Origin: UBA4615 sp964399635
GTDB taxonomy: Bacteria > Pseudomonadota > Gammaproteobacteria > Burkholderiales > Burkholderiaceae_E
Direction of reading: 5' to 3'
Length of the DNA stretch: 64,000 nt
Assembly: GCA_964399635.1 (NCBI GenBank)
Contig: CAYNRU010000004.1
Span: forward strand, 1-64,000
Under the pieces are notes generated by a model. It was not told the DNA's origin. It did not search any database and was given only the letters and a program-made list of their open reading frames with translations. Positions 1 to 9,344 of the stretch are shown one piece after another (position 1 is the first letter of the stretch; each line of letters opens with the position of its first letter). Both the position numbers and the translations under genes were made by a program.

Positions 1-2
1 AG

Positions 3-266
3 GTCTGGAGCGACGCTGAGAGAGAGGCGTTCATCTCGTGGATAGCGGCGAATCCGAGTGCCGGGGATGTCATCCCCGGAAGTGGTGGCTGTCGCAAAGT
101 GAGGTGGATGCGCCAAGGGCAGGGCAAGCGCGGCGGTGCCCGAGTCATTTACTTCGTCGCATCAGCCCAAACGATCTGGCTGTTGATTGTTTATGCAAAG
201 GCGAAGTTCGATAGTTTGCCCGCCGAGTTCTTGGCTGAGTTAAAGCGCGGAGTTGAAAATGAGTAA
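3..266 (+). CDS. RelE/ParE-like toxin, 5' end cut by the window edge
   Basis: An open frame enters from the left edge and stops with TAA at 264-266, giving about 87 residues of the C-terminal part. It contains RWMRQGQGKRGGARVIYF and then WLLIVYAKAKFDSLPAEFL, the pattern of RelE/HigB-type mRNA interferases of about 110 residues that are encoded before their antitoxin. The following antitoxin starts inside this gene (ATG at 259), so the two overlap by 8 bases. The N-terminus lies outside the window and start and promoter cannot be judged. Family membership is fairly sure; target and activity are inferred from the family. Confidence 0.75.
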   Translation, partial: VWSDAEREAFISWIAANPSAGDVIPGSGGCRKVRWMRQGQGKRGGARVIYFVASAQTIWLLIVYAKAKFDSLPAEFLAELKRGVENE

Positions 267-540
267 TGAGCTCGAACGGTTCAAGCAAGACCTGCTGAGG
301 TCCGCGAAGCAGATGCGTCAGGGCGAGGCTGCGCGGGTCACGCATGTCAAGGTTCCGGAGGCTGCCGAGGCGCGGTCTCGTACCGGACTGTCGCAAGAGC
401 AGTTCGCGAGGCTGCTCGGTGTTTCGGCTCGGACATTGCAGGATTGGGAGCAGGGGCGGCGAGAGCCGACCGGAGCCGCCAAGACGCTGTTGAGGGTCGC
501 ATACGAACACCCGGAAGTGCTTTTGAAACTCGAACGCTGA
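259..540 (+). CDS. HTH (Xre-type) antitoxin of the RelE-like pair
   Basis: This 93-residue protein has a helix-turn-helix in its second half (RTGLSQEQFARLLGVSARTL at roughly residues 40-60, then QDWEQGRREPTGAA). That is typical of HigA/NadS-type antitoxins, which neutralise the toxin and repress their own operon. ATG at 259 is preferred over an in-frame TTG at 253 because it gives the usual MSNELERF-like start. It overlaps the toxin gene, which implies translational coupling. The stop is followed by about 370 bases without a gene. Confidence 0.8.
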   Translation: MSNELERFKQDLLRSAKQMRQGEAARVTHVKVPEAAEARSRTGLSQEQFARLLGVSARTLQDWEQGRREPTGAAKTLLRVAYEHPEVLLKLER

Positions 541-906
541 TGCCTGACAAACTGCTGCATCGGGTGCTTGACCACGTCGATTGACTACTTCAGCGGCCTG
601 CCGTCAGCATCAAACGCCGCGTAGCGCCAACGTTAGAACTCACATGACAATTCAAGGCGTCAGTCGGCGGCGCATCTTTGTGCGTTGGGCGCGAATGCGA
701 TCGCTCTGCACGCCTGACTTCAGGTTGAACGACAGCTTTCGGTCGGTTGACCTGCTCTAGGCCGACGCCCGCTATGGGTCGCAAACCGGTGTTGGCTGGC
801 GGATATCGACAGGCTGCTATGCGACGTACATCAGAATTTCGCAGCCGTAAGGCCGGTAGGGGCCGTTTAGCTGTCAGCGGCCGTGCGTGACTTGCGATAG
901 CGAGGT
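541..906. other. Non-coding stretch between two toxin-antitoxin pairs
   Basis: No frame of this stretch gives a credible protein. It is less GC-rich than the rest of the window and contains short, degenerate, repeat-like pieces (for example copies of a GGTCG-containing core at 740-800), as is common beside old cassette or IS insertions. A partial GCCAAC/GTTGGGC pairing (about 632-698) resembles an integron attC site but does not meet its rules. Confidence 0.4.
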
Positions 907-936
907 TTGACGAACTGTAATCGATCGGATACAGTT
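907..936 (+). promoter_or_regulatory. Promoter with palindromic operator for the HigBA-type pair
   Basis: A TTGACG hexamer (907-912) and TACAGT (930-935) are 17 bases apart, a good sigma-70 arrangement. The perfect inverted repeat AACTGTA (913-919)/TACAGTT (930-936) with a 10-base spacer fills the promoter spacer and the -10 box. Its position fits autorepression by the antitoxin. The predicted transcription start falls at about the GTG start codon (942), so the transcript may be leaderless. Promoter and operator roles are inferred. Confidence 0.5.
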
Positions 937-941
937 TGTTT

Positions 942-1235
942 GTGTTCATCGTCAAGCCACTCCCTGAGTTCACCGTTTGGCTCGACCGTTTGACAGACGT
1001 GTCGATTCGAGGAGTTGTGGTCGCTCGGATCAAGCGGCTTGAACGAGGACTGCTTGGCGACGTCGAACCGGTAGGCGATGGCGTCTTCGAACTTCGCATT
1101 CATATCGGGGCCGGATGGCGCCTCTATTTCACGCACCGGGGTGAACACATTGTCGTTTTGCTGGCCGGTGGTTCCAAGCGCACGCAGAAGAGCGACATAA
1201 GGCGTGCGAAGTCACTGGCCGCCCTTCTTGATTGA
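942..1235 (+). CDS. HigB-type (RelE/ParE superfamily) addiction-module killer protein
   Basis: This is a 97-residue protein of the phage-derived Gp49-like/HigB killer family. Recognisable parts are FTVWLDRL, the basic ARIKRLERG, GDVEPVGDGVFELRI, then GWRLYFTHRG and VVLLAGGSKRTQ at the C-terminus; family members run 95-105 residues. GTG at 942 gives MFIVKPLPEF, the usual start of the family; a TTG at 936 would add two residues. The antitoxin follows after 14 bases. The family acts as ribosome-associated mRNA endonucleases; that activity is inferred here. Confidence 0.85.
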   Translation: MFIVKPLPEFTVWLDRLTDVSIRGVVVARIKRLERGLLGDVEPVGDGVFELRIHIGAGWRLYFTHRGEHIVVLLAGGSKRTQKSDIRRAKSLAALLD

Positions 1236-1249
1236 GAGAGGAATAGAAG

Positions 1250-1558
1250 ATGACCAAACGAATCAATGTTGACGAACTGCCAGTGTTTGATGCCACGTCC
1301 TACCTCGACAGTGAACAGGCCATTGCGGCATACCTGACCGACATCCTGCAGGCCAACGACGCGGGGCTGCTGTCAGCTGCACTCGGTGACATCGCCCGCG
1401 CGCGCGGCATGACCGATATCGCTAAGGCGGCAGGTATCACAAGGGAAGCTCTCTACAAGGCCCTGCGACCCGGCAGCGCGCCACGCTTCGACACCGTGAA
1501 TCGTGTTTGTGCCGCGCTTGGCGTGCGTCTGGTGGCTCAGCCCTTACATCCGATTTGA
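1250..1558 (+). CDS. HigA-type addiction-module antidote protein (HTH)
   Basis: This 102-residue protein matches the family of antidotes paired with the preceding killer. The N-terminal part is YLDSEQAIAAYLTDILQAND. The C-terminal HTH includes DIAKAAGITREALYKALRPG and ends in FDTVNRVCAALGVRL. The start ATG at 1250 has a strong ribosome-binding site (GAGAGAGGAA) ahead of it, and the gene is co-transcribed with the killer. It probably binds the 913-936 palindrome (inference from family habit and position). Confidence 0.85.
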   Translation: MTKRINVDELPVFDATSYLDSEQAIAAYLTDILQANDAGLLSAALGDIARARGMTDIAKAAGITREALYKALRPGSAPRFDTVNRVCAALGVRLVAQPLHPI

Positions 1559-1618
1559 CGTCCGCACATCTCCCTCGTGTGCTCAGCTGATCCCCTGATG
1601 GGCTTTACAAATCAAAGA

Positions 1619-2242
1619 TCAGATTTCAGTCTGTTCAGAGATCTCCAGCGCATCGTCGACCTCGATGCTAAGGTAACGCACGGTCGATTCCAACTTTGAA
1701 TGGCCCAGCAGCAACTGCACGGCTCGCAGGTTCTTCGTACGCCGGTAGATCAGCGTCGCCTTGGTGCGACGCATCGAATGCGTACCGTAATCAGCGGGAT
1801 CAAGGCCAAGTTCTTAGACCCAGCCTTCGACGATCCGCGCGTACTGCCGCGTGTCCAGATGCGGCGAGTCGTGGAAGCGGCTAGGAAACAGGAAGTCCTC
1901 CGACCTTAATGCAGCCTGCTTGATCCATTTTTGCACTGCCTCACGTGTGGCTGGCGTGATCTCGAACTGGACGGCGCGCTTGGTCTTGTGCTGCATCACC
2001 ATGGCGCGGGACGCGACCTGATCTCCATGGCAGATGTCGCGGACCTTCAGACTCACGAGGTCGCAGCCGCGAAGCTTGCTGTCGATACCCAGGTCAAAGA
2101 GGGCCAGCTCGCGCACCTGATTCTCAATCTGAAGTCGAACGCGAAGTGCCCAGATCTCCTTAACTTTGAAAGGAGCCTTCTGGCCAACGATCTTGCCCTT
2201 GTTCCATGGTTCGCGGTGACCGTCGGTGGCGGCGGTTCCCAT
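1619..2242 (-). pseudogene. Tyrosine recombinase/integrase interrupted by one in-frame stop
   Basis: Read leftwards from ATG at 2242 (MGTAATDGHREPWNKGK), the frame encodes a short phage-integrase-family recombinase of about 207 residues. After EGWV a TAA (at about 1814-1816) interrupts it. The same frame continues as ELGLDPADYGTHSMRRTKA, LIYRRTKN, LLLGHSKLESTVRYL and ends EISEQTEI. The catalytic box HSMRRTK, the LLLGHS box and the likely tyrosine (VRYL) all lie after the stop, so the 140-residue product would be dead. There is no frameshift, which suggests a single recent substitution, probably of a GAA or AAA codon. An alternative upstream start exists at 2314. Confidence 0.85.
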
Positions 2243-2783
2243 GCTGGTCTCCGATCGAATTGAGGACCAAAAACGATGCCTCAGCGCGATCCGAGGATCT
2301 TTGTCGTGGCTCAACTAAGGATCAAGTCGAAAGCGAGCGCCTAAGGTCGGACAATCTGAATGGCTGCGGTTAATGACGCTAAGCGGCCAGAAGCAGACGT
2401 TGACCAAAAGCCGCTCGGGGTATTTGGTGTCAGCCGCAGGTTATCGCGGCGTTGCAACGGCCCCTCTAGCGATGGCAGCATTTACGCTCTTGATGGCCGG
2501 CACTGGGCAAGGCCAGACGTAACAAAGTCCGGGCTTTACTGGAAATTTAGTACTGGATAAAAAGCTAGTCGAACGGGAGAAAGCAACGATGCCACAACTA
2601 CTTGCGCGTGCGTCGACCGACGATGTTAGAGAGACTGCACCGATGTAGGGCGGCAGTTCCTGTCTCCCTACAACACGTTGAACTAAACCGCTGACGCGGT
2701 GGAGGAGTGCGAGGCGACGGGGTGATCGAAGTCGTACCTTGGATGGTGCGGGCATGTGCCCGCGCAGATCCGAGGAGACACAG
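2243..2783. other. Gene-free stretch between two recombinase remnants
   Basis: I see no credible protein here. The right part (about 2690-2783) resembles the leader of IS91-associated recombinase genes. It holds a perfect hairpin, GCGGGCA/TGCCCGC with a 2-base loop at 2748-2763, just ahead of a good ribosome-binding site (CGAGGAGA) for the next stub. The base composition is less GC-rich than the flanking chromosome. Confidence 0.4.
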
Positions 2784-3125
2784 ATGACACCGCTTCGGCA
2801 ACGCATGCTCGATGCACTGGTCTTGCACGGCAAGGCCCCGCGCACGCAAGAGGCCTACATCTCGGCCGTGGCCCAGTTGGCGCGGCATTACCGGCGCAGT
2901 CCCGACACCCTCGATGGTGCCGAGATTGAAGCCTATCTGCTGCACCCGCTACGCGAGCGGCAGCTCACGCGCTCCACCGTCAACCAGGCCGGCTGCGCGA
3001 TCAACTTCCTGTTGGCAAGGTCCTCGGTCGGGCGGGCAGTCCGTGCCGGATCCCGTTGCCGCGCGGGCCGCAGCGGCTGGCCGTGGCGCTCGGCGTGCCC
3101 GCCATGCATATCCACGAGGTCGTGA
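2784..3125 (+). pseudogene. N-terminal stub of an IS91-type tyrosine recombinase
   Basis: ATG at 2784 follows the ribosome-binding site CGAGGAGACACAG. The first 78 or so residues (MTPLRQRMLDALVLHGKAPR, then TQEAYISAVAQLARHYRRSP, and NQAGCAINFLL) are a clear SAM-like core-binding domain of the recombinases carried by some IS91-family elements. Similarity stops near position 3020; the frame continues with unrelated arginine-rich residues to the stop. The whole catalytic domain is missing, so this is the edge of a decayed element. Confidence 0.7.
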
Positions 3126-3163
3126 AGGAGCGACGCGGCGCGACCGCCCCTGCTTGCTGGCCG
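3056..3163 (+). pseudogene. HigA-like antitoxin fragment fused to the recombinase stub
   Basis: In a different frame from the recombinase stub, about 25 residues read RLAVALGVPAMHIHEVVKER followed by RGATA. This closely follows the HTH core of HigA-family antitoxins (LGV...INEIV.GKRGITADTA). The N- and C-terminal flanks are missing and no start codon or toxin gene is nearby. It looks like a scrap left by recombination between two mobile loci. The assignment rests on one short motif. Confidence 0.4.
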
Positions 3164-3211
3164 ACGTTTCCGCGCGCGATCAATCGCGGCAACAGCAAGG
3201 TAGAACAATTG

Positions 3212-3481
3212 TCACTGCTCCACCTTCTCCTGCAGCCACACCTTGATCAGCGACTGGTAGGGCACATCGCGCGCGTTGGCCGCCGCCTTGATGGCATCGA
3301 GCAAGTGCTGCGGCAGGCGCAGGGAAATGGTTTTGGTCGAGGGCTTGAGGTTGGGTAGCACCACGCGCTGCGCATTCGCCCAATCGAGATGTTGGGTGGA
3401 GTCGCGCCCTTCGGCTTCCCAGTACGCGCGCTCCTGCGCCTCGGTCTTGAACCTGGGCAGAGGCTTAGCGGGTTTGCTCAT
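3212..3481 (-). CDS. brnA: BrnA antitoxin
   Basis: This 89-residue protein ends in a ribbon-helix-helix-like segment, TKTISLRLPQHLLDAIKAAA, after a charged N-terminal part containing YWEAEGRDSTQHLDW. That is the signature of BrnA/CopG-type antitoxins of type II systems. Its start (3481) lies inside the end of brnT, a 17-base overlap, which is the usual brnT-brnA order. BrnA binds BrnT and the operon promoter; the probable operator is the palindrome just ahead of brnT. Confidence 0.88.
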   Translation of the reverse strand: MSKPAKPLPRFKTEAQERAYWEAEGRDSTQHLDWANAQRVVLPNLKPSTKTISLRLPQHLLDAIKAAANARDVPYQSLIKVWLQEKVEQ

Positions 3482-3764
3482 GGACGCTCCTTTCTTTACG
3501 GTGCATGTCGCGCGCCGAGATCACCCGGATCAGGGTGCCGCCACCGCGCAACGTGAAGGTGACGTGCAGCAGACGCCCCTCGAGCGTCTTGCCGAGGGCG
3601 TGGCACCGGGCCTCCTGATCACGGTGCAGCAGGTCTTCCAGCATCAGCAGGGGCTGGTTGAAGAAGACCTCTTCGGCCTGCGCCTGCGCCACGCCGTGCT
3701 TCTCGTTATTGCGGGTGTTGCCGCCGTCCCAGTCAAAGCCGGTAACTCGCGCGAGACCGATCAT
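3465..3764 (-). CDS. brnT: BrnT family toxin (RNase)
   Basis: This 99-residue protein contains the BrnT hallmark FDWDGGNTRNNEKHGV near its start, then AEEVFFNQPLLM and LIRVISARDMHRKER near its end. BrnT is a RelE-like ribonuclease that halts translation under stress. ATG at 3764 places FDWD at residue 10 and there is no Shine-Dalgarno sequence in front. A -10-like GATAAT (minus strand, 3777-3772) would start transcription at about the start codon, so a leaderless message is plausible. The pair appears intact. Confidence 0.88.
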   Translation of the reverse strand: MIGLARVTGFDWDGGNTRNNEKHGVAQAQAEEVFFNQPLLMLEDLLHRDQEARCHALGKTLEGRLLHVTFTLRGGGTLIRVISARDMHRKERSVHEQTR

Positions 3765-3766
3765 CT

Positions 3767-3789
3767 GTGTATATTATCAACATATACAC
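3767..3789 (-). promoter_or_regulatory. Palindromic operator/promoter of brnTA
   Basis: A perfect inverted repeat GTGTATAT (3767-3774)/ATATACAC (3782-3789) with a 7-base spacer ends two bases before the brnT start codon and includes the -10-like sequence. It is strikingly AT-rich for this genome. The position fits autorepression by BrnA; binding is inferred. The bases from 3790 to the next gene at 3992 contain no feature I can name apart from that gene's ribosome-binding site. Confidence 0.6.
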
Positions 3790-3991
3790 GAGTCTGCGAA
3801 CCTTCCGTTGGCCACCCGCCTCTTGCGTTGTGCGACGTCCATCACACTCAGCACGATGTCCAGCGGGTACGACGGCGGGTACGATCGTTTCCACATCGTG
3901 GTCAACGTCTGCCGACGCGGGTTCCTCGGCGGTCTTATGATTCAACATCCGAACGGGCGCGAAGCGCGCCACACCCCAGGGAGGGGCCCCG

Positions 3992-5290
3992 ATGCTGTCG
4001 AACGCCGACAACGAACGCCTGTGCCGCGTGGGCCCGGGCACCCCGATGGGCGAGGTGTTCCGCCGCTTCTGGAATCCGGTCTGCCTGAGCGAGCAGCTGC
4101 CCGAGCCCGATGGCGCGCCGCTGCGCCTGCAAGTGCTCGGCGAGCGGCTGGTGGTGTTCCGCGACAGCCGCGGCGAGCTCGGCCTGCTCGATGAAGCCTG
4201 CCCGCACCGCGGCGTGTCGCTCGCGCTCGGCCGCGTGGAGGACGGCGGCATCCGCTGCCTTTACCACGGCTGGAAGTTCTGCACCCGCGGCCGGGTCCTG
4301 GAGACGCCCAACCACGACGACCCGGCGTTCCGCGAGCGGCTGCACACGACCGCCTACCCGGTGCGCGAGGCGGGCGGGCTGCTGTGGGCCTACATGGGGC
4401 CGCCCGACAGGCAGCCGGCCTTCCCGGCCTGGTCGTTCATGGCGCTGCCGCCCGCGCACGTGAAGGTGGTGCGGCTGGACGCCGAGGTCAACTACCTGCA
4501 GCAGCTCGAGGGCGGGCTCGACACCTCGCACGTCGGCATCCTGCACAGCAACTATGCGCGGCCCGGCTGGATGACCGGCGAATTCAACGCCAACCCGGAT
4601 CGCGACAATCCGGCGGCGCTGGCCACCGGCGACCTGATGCCGGCGCTGGAGGTGCGTGACACCGAGTTCGGCTTCCACTACGCGGCCCTGCGCCAGGTCG
4701 CGCCGCGCGACGCCGTGGCGATGCAGAACGTCCGGGTCGTGCCCTTCGTCCTGCCCTCGACGCGGATCATCCCGTCGCTCGACATGCAGTTCCTGCTGTT
4801 CGAGATCCCGCTCGGTGACACCCGGACCACCACCTTCAGCGTGTCCTACCGGCTCGACGGCGGCCCGTTCGACATGCGCCACTACGACGCGCTGCGCGGG
4901 CGCGACGACGCGACCCTGTTCGACCGCGCGAGCCATCGCTACCTCGGCAGCTGGGACAACCGCTTCGGGCAGGATCGCGAGGCGATGCGCGACAGCTGGA
5001 GCGGCGTGCGCGGGGTGGTGATGGAGGACCTGGCGATGGCGATGTCGCAGGGCCCGATCGCCGACCGCAGCAACGAGCACCTCGTCCCGGCCGACAAGGC
5101 GGTGGTCCGCGCGCGCCGCCTGCTGCTCGAGTCGGCGCGCCGCGTGGCGGCGGGCGGCGACCCGATCGGCGCGCACGCCGACGTCGCGCGGATCGTCGCC
5201 TGCGATCACACCGTGCCGCGCGACGCGCGCTGGCAGGCGCTGGTGCCCGGCCACGCCGAGATCGAGCCGGCACCGTCCGCCGGCGCCTGA
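3992..5290 (+). CDS. Rieske [2Fe-2S] ring-hydroxylating/demethylating oxygenase, alpha subunit
   Basis: This 432-residue protein has an N-terminal Rieske domain with CPHRG (C70, H72) and CLYHGW (C89, H92). The catalytic domain starts with GLDTSHVGILH, giving the mononuclear iron ligands H180 and H185, with D177 as the likely electron-transfer bridge. Length and motifs fit the phthalate 4,5-dioxygenase/aryl O-demethylase group, which takes electrons from a separate ferredoxin-NAD(P)H reductase. No such reductase gene is in the window, so a partner elsewhere is needed. ATG at 3992 follows GGGAGGGG. The Bug receptor gene follows after 9 bases, suggesting that import and oxidation of one aromatic acid are linked. 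The substrate cannot be read from the sequence. Confidence 0.88.
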   Translation: MLSNADNERLCRVGPGTPMGEVFRRFWNPVCLSEQLPEPDGAPLRLQVLGERLVVFRDSRGELGLLDEACPHRGVSLALGRVEDGGIRCLYHGWKFCTRGRVLETPNHDDPAFRERLHTTAYPVREAGGLLWAYMGPPDRQPAFPAWSFMALPPAHVKVVRLDAEVNYLQQLEGGLDTSHVGILHSNYARPGWMTGEFNANPDRDNPAALATGDLMPALEVRDTEFGFHYAALRQVAPRDAVAMQNVRVVPFVLPSTRIIPSLDMQFLLFEIPLGDTRTTTFSVSYRLDGGPFDMRHYDALRGRDDATLFDRASHRYLGSWDNRFGQDREAMRDSWSGVRGVVMEDLAMAMSQGPIADRSNEHLVPADKAVVRARRLLLESARRVAAGGDPIGAHADVARIVACDHTVPRDARWQALVPGHAEIEPAPSAGA

Positions 5291-5299
5291 GACCCGAGG

Positions 5300-6286
5300 A
5301 TGACCATGAACCCGAACCGCTTCCGATACCTCGTCGCCGCGCTGCACGCGCTCGCCTGCCTGGCCCTCGCCTCGCCCGCGGGCGCGCAGACGGGCCCGTG
5401 GCCCAACCGACCGATCCGCCTGGTCGTGCCCTTCCCGCCCGGCGGGCCGGCCGACCTCAACGCGCGGCTGATCGCGCCCCGGCTGGGCGAGCGGCTCGGC
5501 CAGCCGGTGGTGGTGGAGAACCGGCCGGGCGCGCAGAGCAACATCGGCTACGAGGCGGTGGCCAAGGCGCCGCCCGACGGCTACACGATGGTCCTCGCGA
5601 TCGCCGGGCTGGTGACCAACCCCCACCTGTACAAGCTCGCCTACGACCCGATGAAGGACCTGATCCCGGTCGCGCAGATCGTGTCGATCCAGCTGGTGAT
5701 GGTGGCGAGCGCCCGGTTCGCGCCGAACACGGTGGCCGAGGTGCTCGCGGCGGCCCGCGCGCAGCCGGGCAAGGTCACCTGCGCATGGGGCGCCTCGACC
5801 GTGCTGCAGATCGCCTGCGAGTCGCTGCGGCTCGACGGCCGGGCGGAGATCACCACCGTGCCCTACAAGGGCCTCGCGCCCGCGATGAACGACCTGATCG
5901 GCGGCCAGGTCGACATCCTGTTCGACTCGGTCAGCACCGCGGCCCCACAGGTGCGGGCCGGGCGCGTCAAGGCGATCGCGACCACCAACACGCGGCGCGG
6001 CCTGCAGCCCTTCCCCGAGCTGCCCACCGTCGGCGAGACCATCCCCGGCTTCGAGATCACCACCTGGAACGGCATCCTGATGCCGGCCGGCACGCCGCGC
6101 GACATCGTGCTGAAGATGAACCAGGAAATCGGGGCGGTGCTCGCGATCCCGGAGGTGCGCCAGCGCATCGTCGAGTCGGGGCTGGACGTGCTGCACGGCA
6201 CGCCCGAGGAGTTCGGCGCGGTGCTGCAGCGCGACTACGAGCGCTACGGGCGCGTGATCCGCGCCGCGAACATCCGCGCCGACTGA
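5300..6286 (+). CDS. Bug/TctC-family periplasmic solute receptor
   Basis: This 328-residue protein has a signal peptide ending near residue 29 (LALASPAGA-QTG). The mature start PNRPIRLVVPFPPGGPADLN, then PDGYTMVLA and VPYKGLAPAMNDLIGGQVDI, is diagnostic of the tripartite tricarboxylate transporter receptors that abound in Burkholderiales. These receptors bind carboxylates in the periplasm. No TctA/TctB membrane genes are next to it, as is common for orphan Bugs. It is co-directional with the oxygenase, 9 bases downstream, and probably presents or senses that enzyme's substrate (inference). ATG at 5300 and 5306 are both possible. Confidence 0.9.
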   Translation: MTMNPNRFRYLVAALHALACLALASPAGAQTGPWPNRPIRLVVPFPPGGPADLNARLIAPRLGERLGQPVVVENRPGAQSNIGYEAVAKAPPDGYTMVLAIAGLVTNPHLYKLAYDPMKDLIPVAQIVSIQLVMVASARFAPNTVAEVLAAARAQPGKVTCAWGASTVLQIACESLRLDGRAEITTVPYKGLAPAMNDLIGGQVDILFDSVSTAAPQVRAGRVKAIATTNTRRGLQPFPELPTVGETIPGFEITTWNGILMPAGTPRDIVLKMNQEIGAVLAIPEVRQRIVESGLDVLHGTPEEFGAVLQRDYERYGRVIRAANIRAD

Positions 6287-6330
6287 GCGGGGCACCGCAC
6301 TGCGACGCCCCGCGGCGCGGGGTGATGCGC

Positions 6331-6358
6331 GCGTCGCCCCCGCCACCGGGGGTGACGC
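6331..6358. terminator. Strong hairpin between convergent genes
   Basis: GCGTCGCCCCC (6331-6341) pairs with GGGGGTGACGC (6348-6358) around a 6-base loop, an 11-pair stem with one G-U pair. A second stem CCCCGC/GCGGGG lies at 6308-6322. They sit between the Bug receptor gene and the convergent hydrolase gene, as expected for a two-way terminator, but no T-run follows on either strand. Confidence 0.5.
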
Positions 6359-6377
6359 AGCCGCGCAGGCGCGTGGC

Positions 6378-7442
6378 TCAGGCCGCGCGCCGCCGCCGCA
6401 GCCACAGGCCGGCGACGCCGATCGCCAGCAGCGGCAGGGTCGCCGGCAGCGGCACCCGCGCGAGCATCGCCTCCGAGATCAGCGCATGCCCGCCCGAGGT
6501 CGGGTGGATGCCATCCCAGAACAGCCACTTGCTCGGGTCGGTGCAGGCCCCGGGGTTGGCGCCGCAGGCGAGCGTCACGTTGTCGAAGCCGAACGCGGCG
6601 GGGGTCGCCACCGCGCCGGTCACGAGGCCAAAGAGGTCGAAGACGCGCACGTCCGATGCGATCTGCGGGGGCAGCATGGCGAGCGCCGCGGCGAGGTAGG
6701 CGTTCATCGTCGACGAGGTCAGCGTACCGACGGATTGCGACGCCGGGCCTTGCAGCGCAATGGCCGGCGCGATGCCTGCGTTGGGCACGTTCCAGACCAC
6801 GAAGTCGTCGGCGCCCTCGTCCGCGAGCTTGACGATCATGCCGACGACGTTCTGCGCGAAGGCCAGCGATGCGGCCAAGATCGCGGCCTGGACTTCAGCG
6901 GGCGTGGTACTCGGCGTGATCGCGTTGAGCACGGCGCGCACGTCGTTGCCCCCGCCCGCGATCACGTACAGCGCGTCGGACGGCGCGGAGCCCGGCAGCG
7001 CCACGAACTGGTCGACCTGTTGGCCCAGGCTGGGCGGGAATGCCGACACGCCACCGGTGGTCGCGCCGCCGTACGCGTAGTTGGTGCCGCCCGCGAGCGA
7101 GGGCAGGATCGTCAGGCCGAGCGCCGCGCCGAAGGCGCCCACCCAGGTCTGGCCATTGGAATAGGTGCCGAACGGATAGGGCGCAGCCGGCGCGTAGGTC
7201 AGCGTCGGGATGAACGTGTTCGACGACAGCGGGGTCGGCGTGGTGATGACCGCGTCCGGGCGAGGCGTCGGCACGGCCCCCAATGGCGGGGGCAACGGCC
7301 CGTTCTGGAACACCAGGTAGTTGTTGCCGGAGTCGGCCAAGCTGTCGCCGAAGACGTAGACGCCCGAGTAGGCGCCCGCGGAGGCGGTGGATGCGGACAG
7401 TGCGAGCGCTACGGCGCACAGGCTGCGGTGGAGGACGTTCAT
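6378..7442 (-). CDS. Secreted SGNH/GDSL hydrolase with VPLPA-CTERM sorting tail
   Basis: This 354-residue protein has a signal peptide (cleavage near SASTASA-GAY). Block I is VYVFGDSLADSGNN with the nucleophile at S34; block V, DGIHPTSGGH, supplies the Asp-His pair. The family hydrolyses esters of lipids or polysaccharides. The C-terminus is VPLPATLPLLAIGVAGLWL followed by RRRRAA: a short motif, one membrane helix and a basic tail. That is the PEP-CTERM-like architecture recognised by exosortases, which implies export to the surface or matrix with tail removal. No exosortase gene is in the window. It is a single gene on its strand. Confidence 0.88.
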   Translation of the reverse strand: MNVLHRSLCAVALALSASTASAGAYSGVYVFGDSLADSGNNYLVFQNGPLPPPLGAVPTPRPDAVITTPTPLSSNTFIPTLTYAPAAPYPFGTYSNGQTWVGAFGAALGLTILPSLAGGTNYAYGGATTGGVSAFPPSLGQQVDQFVALPGSAPSDALYVIAGGGNDVRAVLNAITPSTTPAEVQAAILAASLAFAQNVVGMIVKLADEGADDFVVWNVPNAGIAPAIALQGPASQSVGTLTSSTMNAYLAAALAMLPPQIASDVRVFDLFGLVTGAVATPAAFGFDNVTLACGANPGACTDPSKWLFWDGIHPTSGGHALISEAMLARVPLPATLPLLAIGVAGLWLRRRRAA

Positions 7443-7601
7443 GGAGACTCCCGGACGGGTGCGTGACGAAATGCCGCAAGGTGCAGCTTTCGTGCCACGC
7501 CAGGAAACTCCCTACGGTTCAGTCACTTGCCGGCGGCACGCCGGCCGGGGCCGGGCCGTGTGTAAGAATCGTCGACACGCCGGCGGCCGAAAGGGACACG
7601 A

Positions 7602-9344
<1,743 letters not shown>

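Noticed and set aside
630..700. Integron attC-like site between the two toxin-antitoxin pairs
   Set aside because: The right end GTTGGGC fits, but the left end is CGCCAAC rather than GCCCAAC, no clear inner L boxes are present, and no second copy is found after the other pair.
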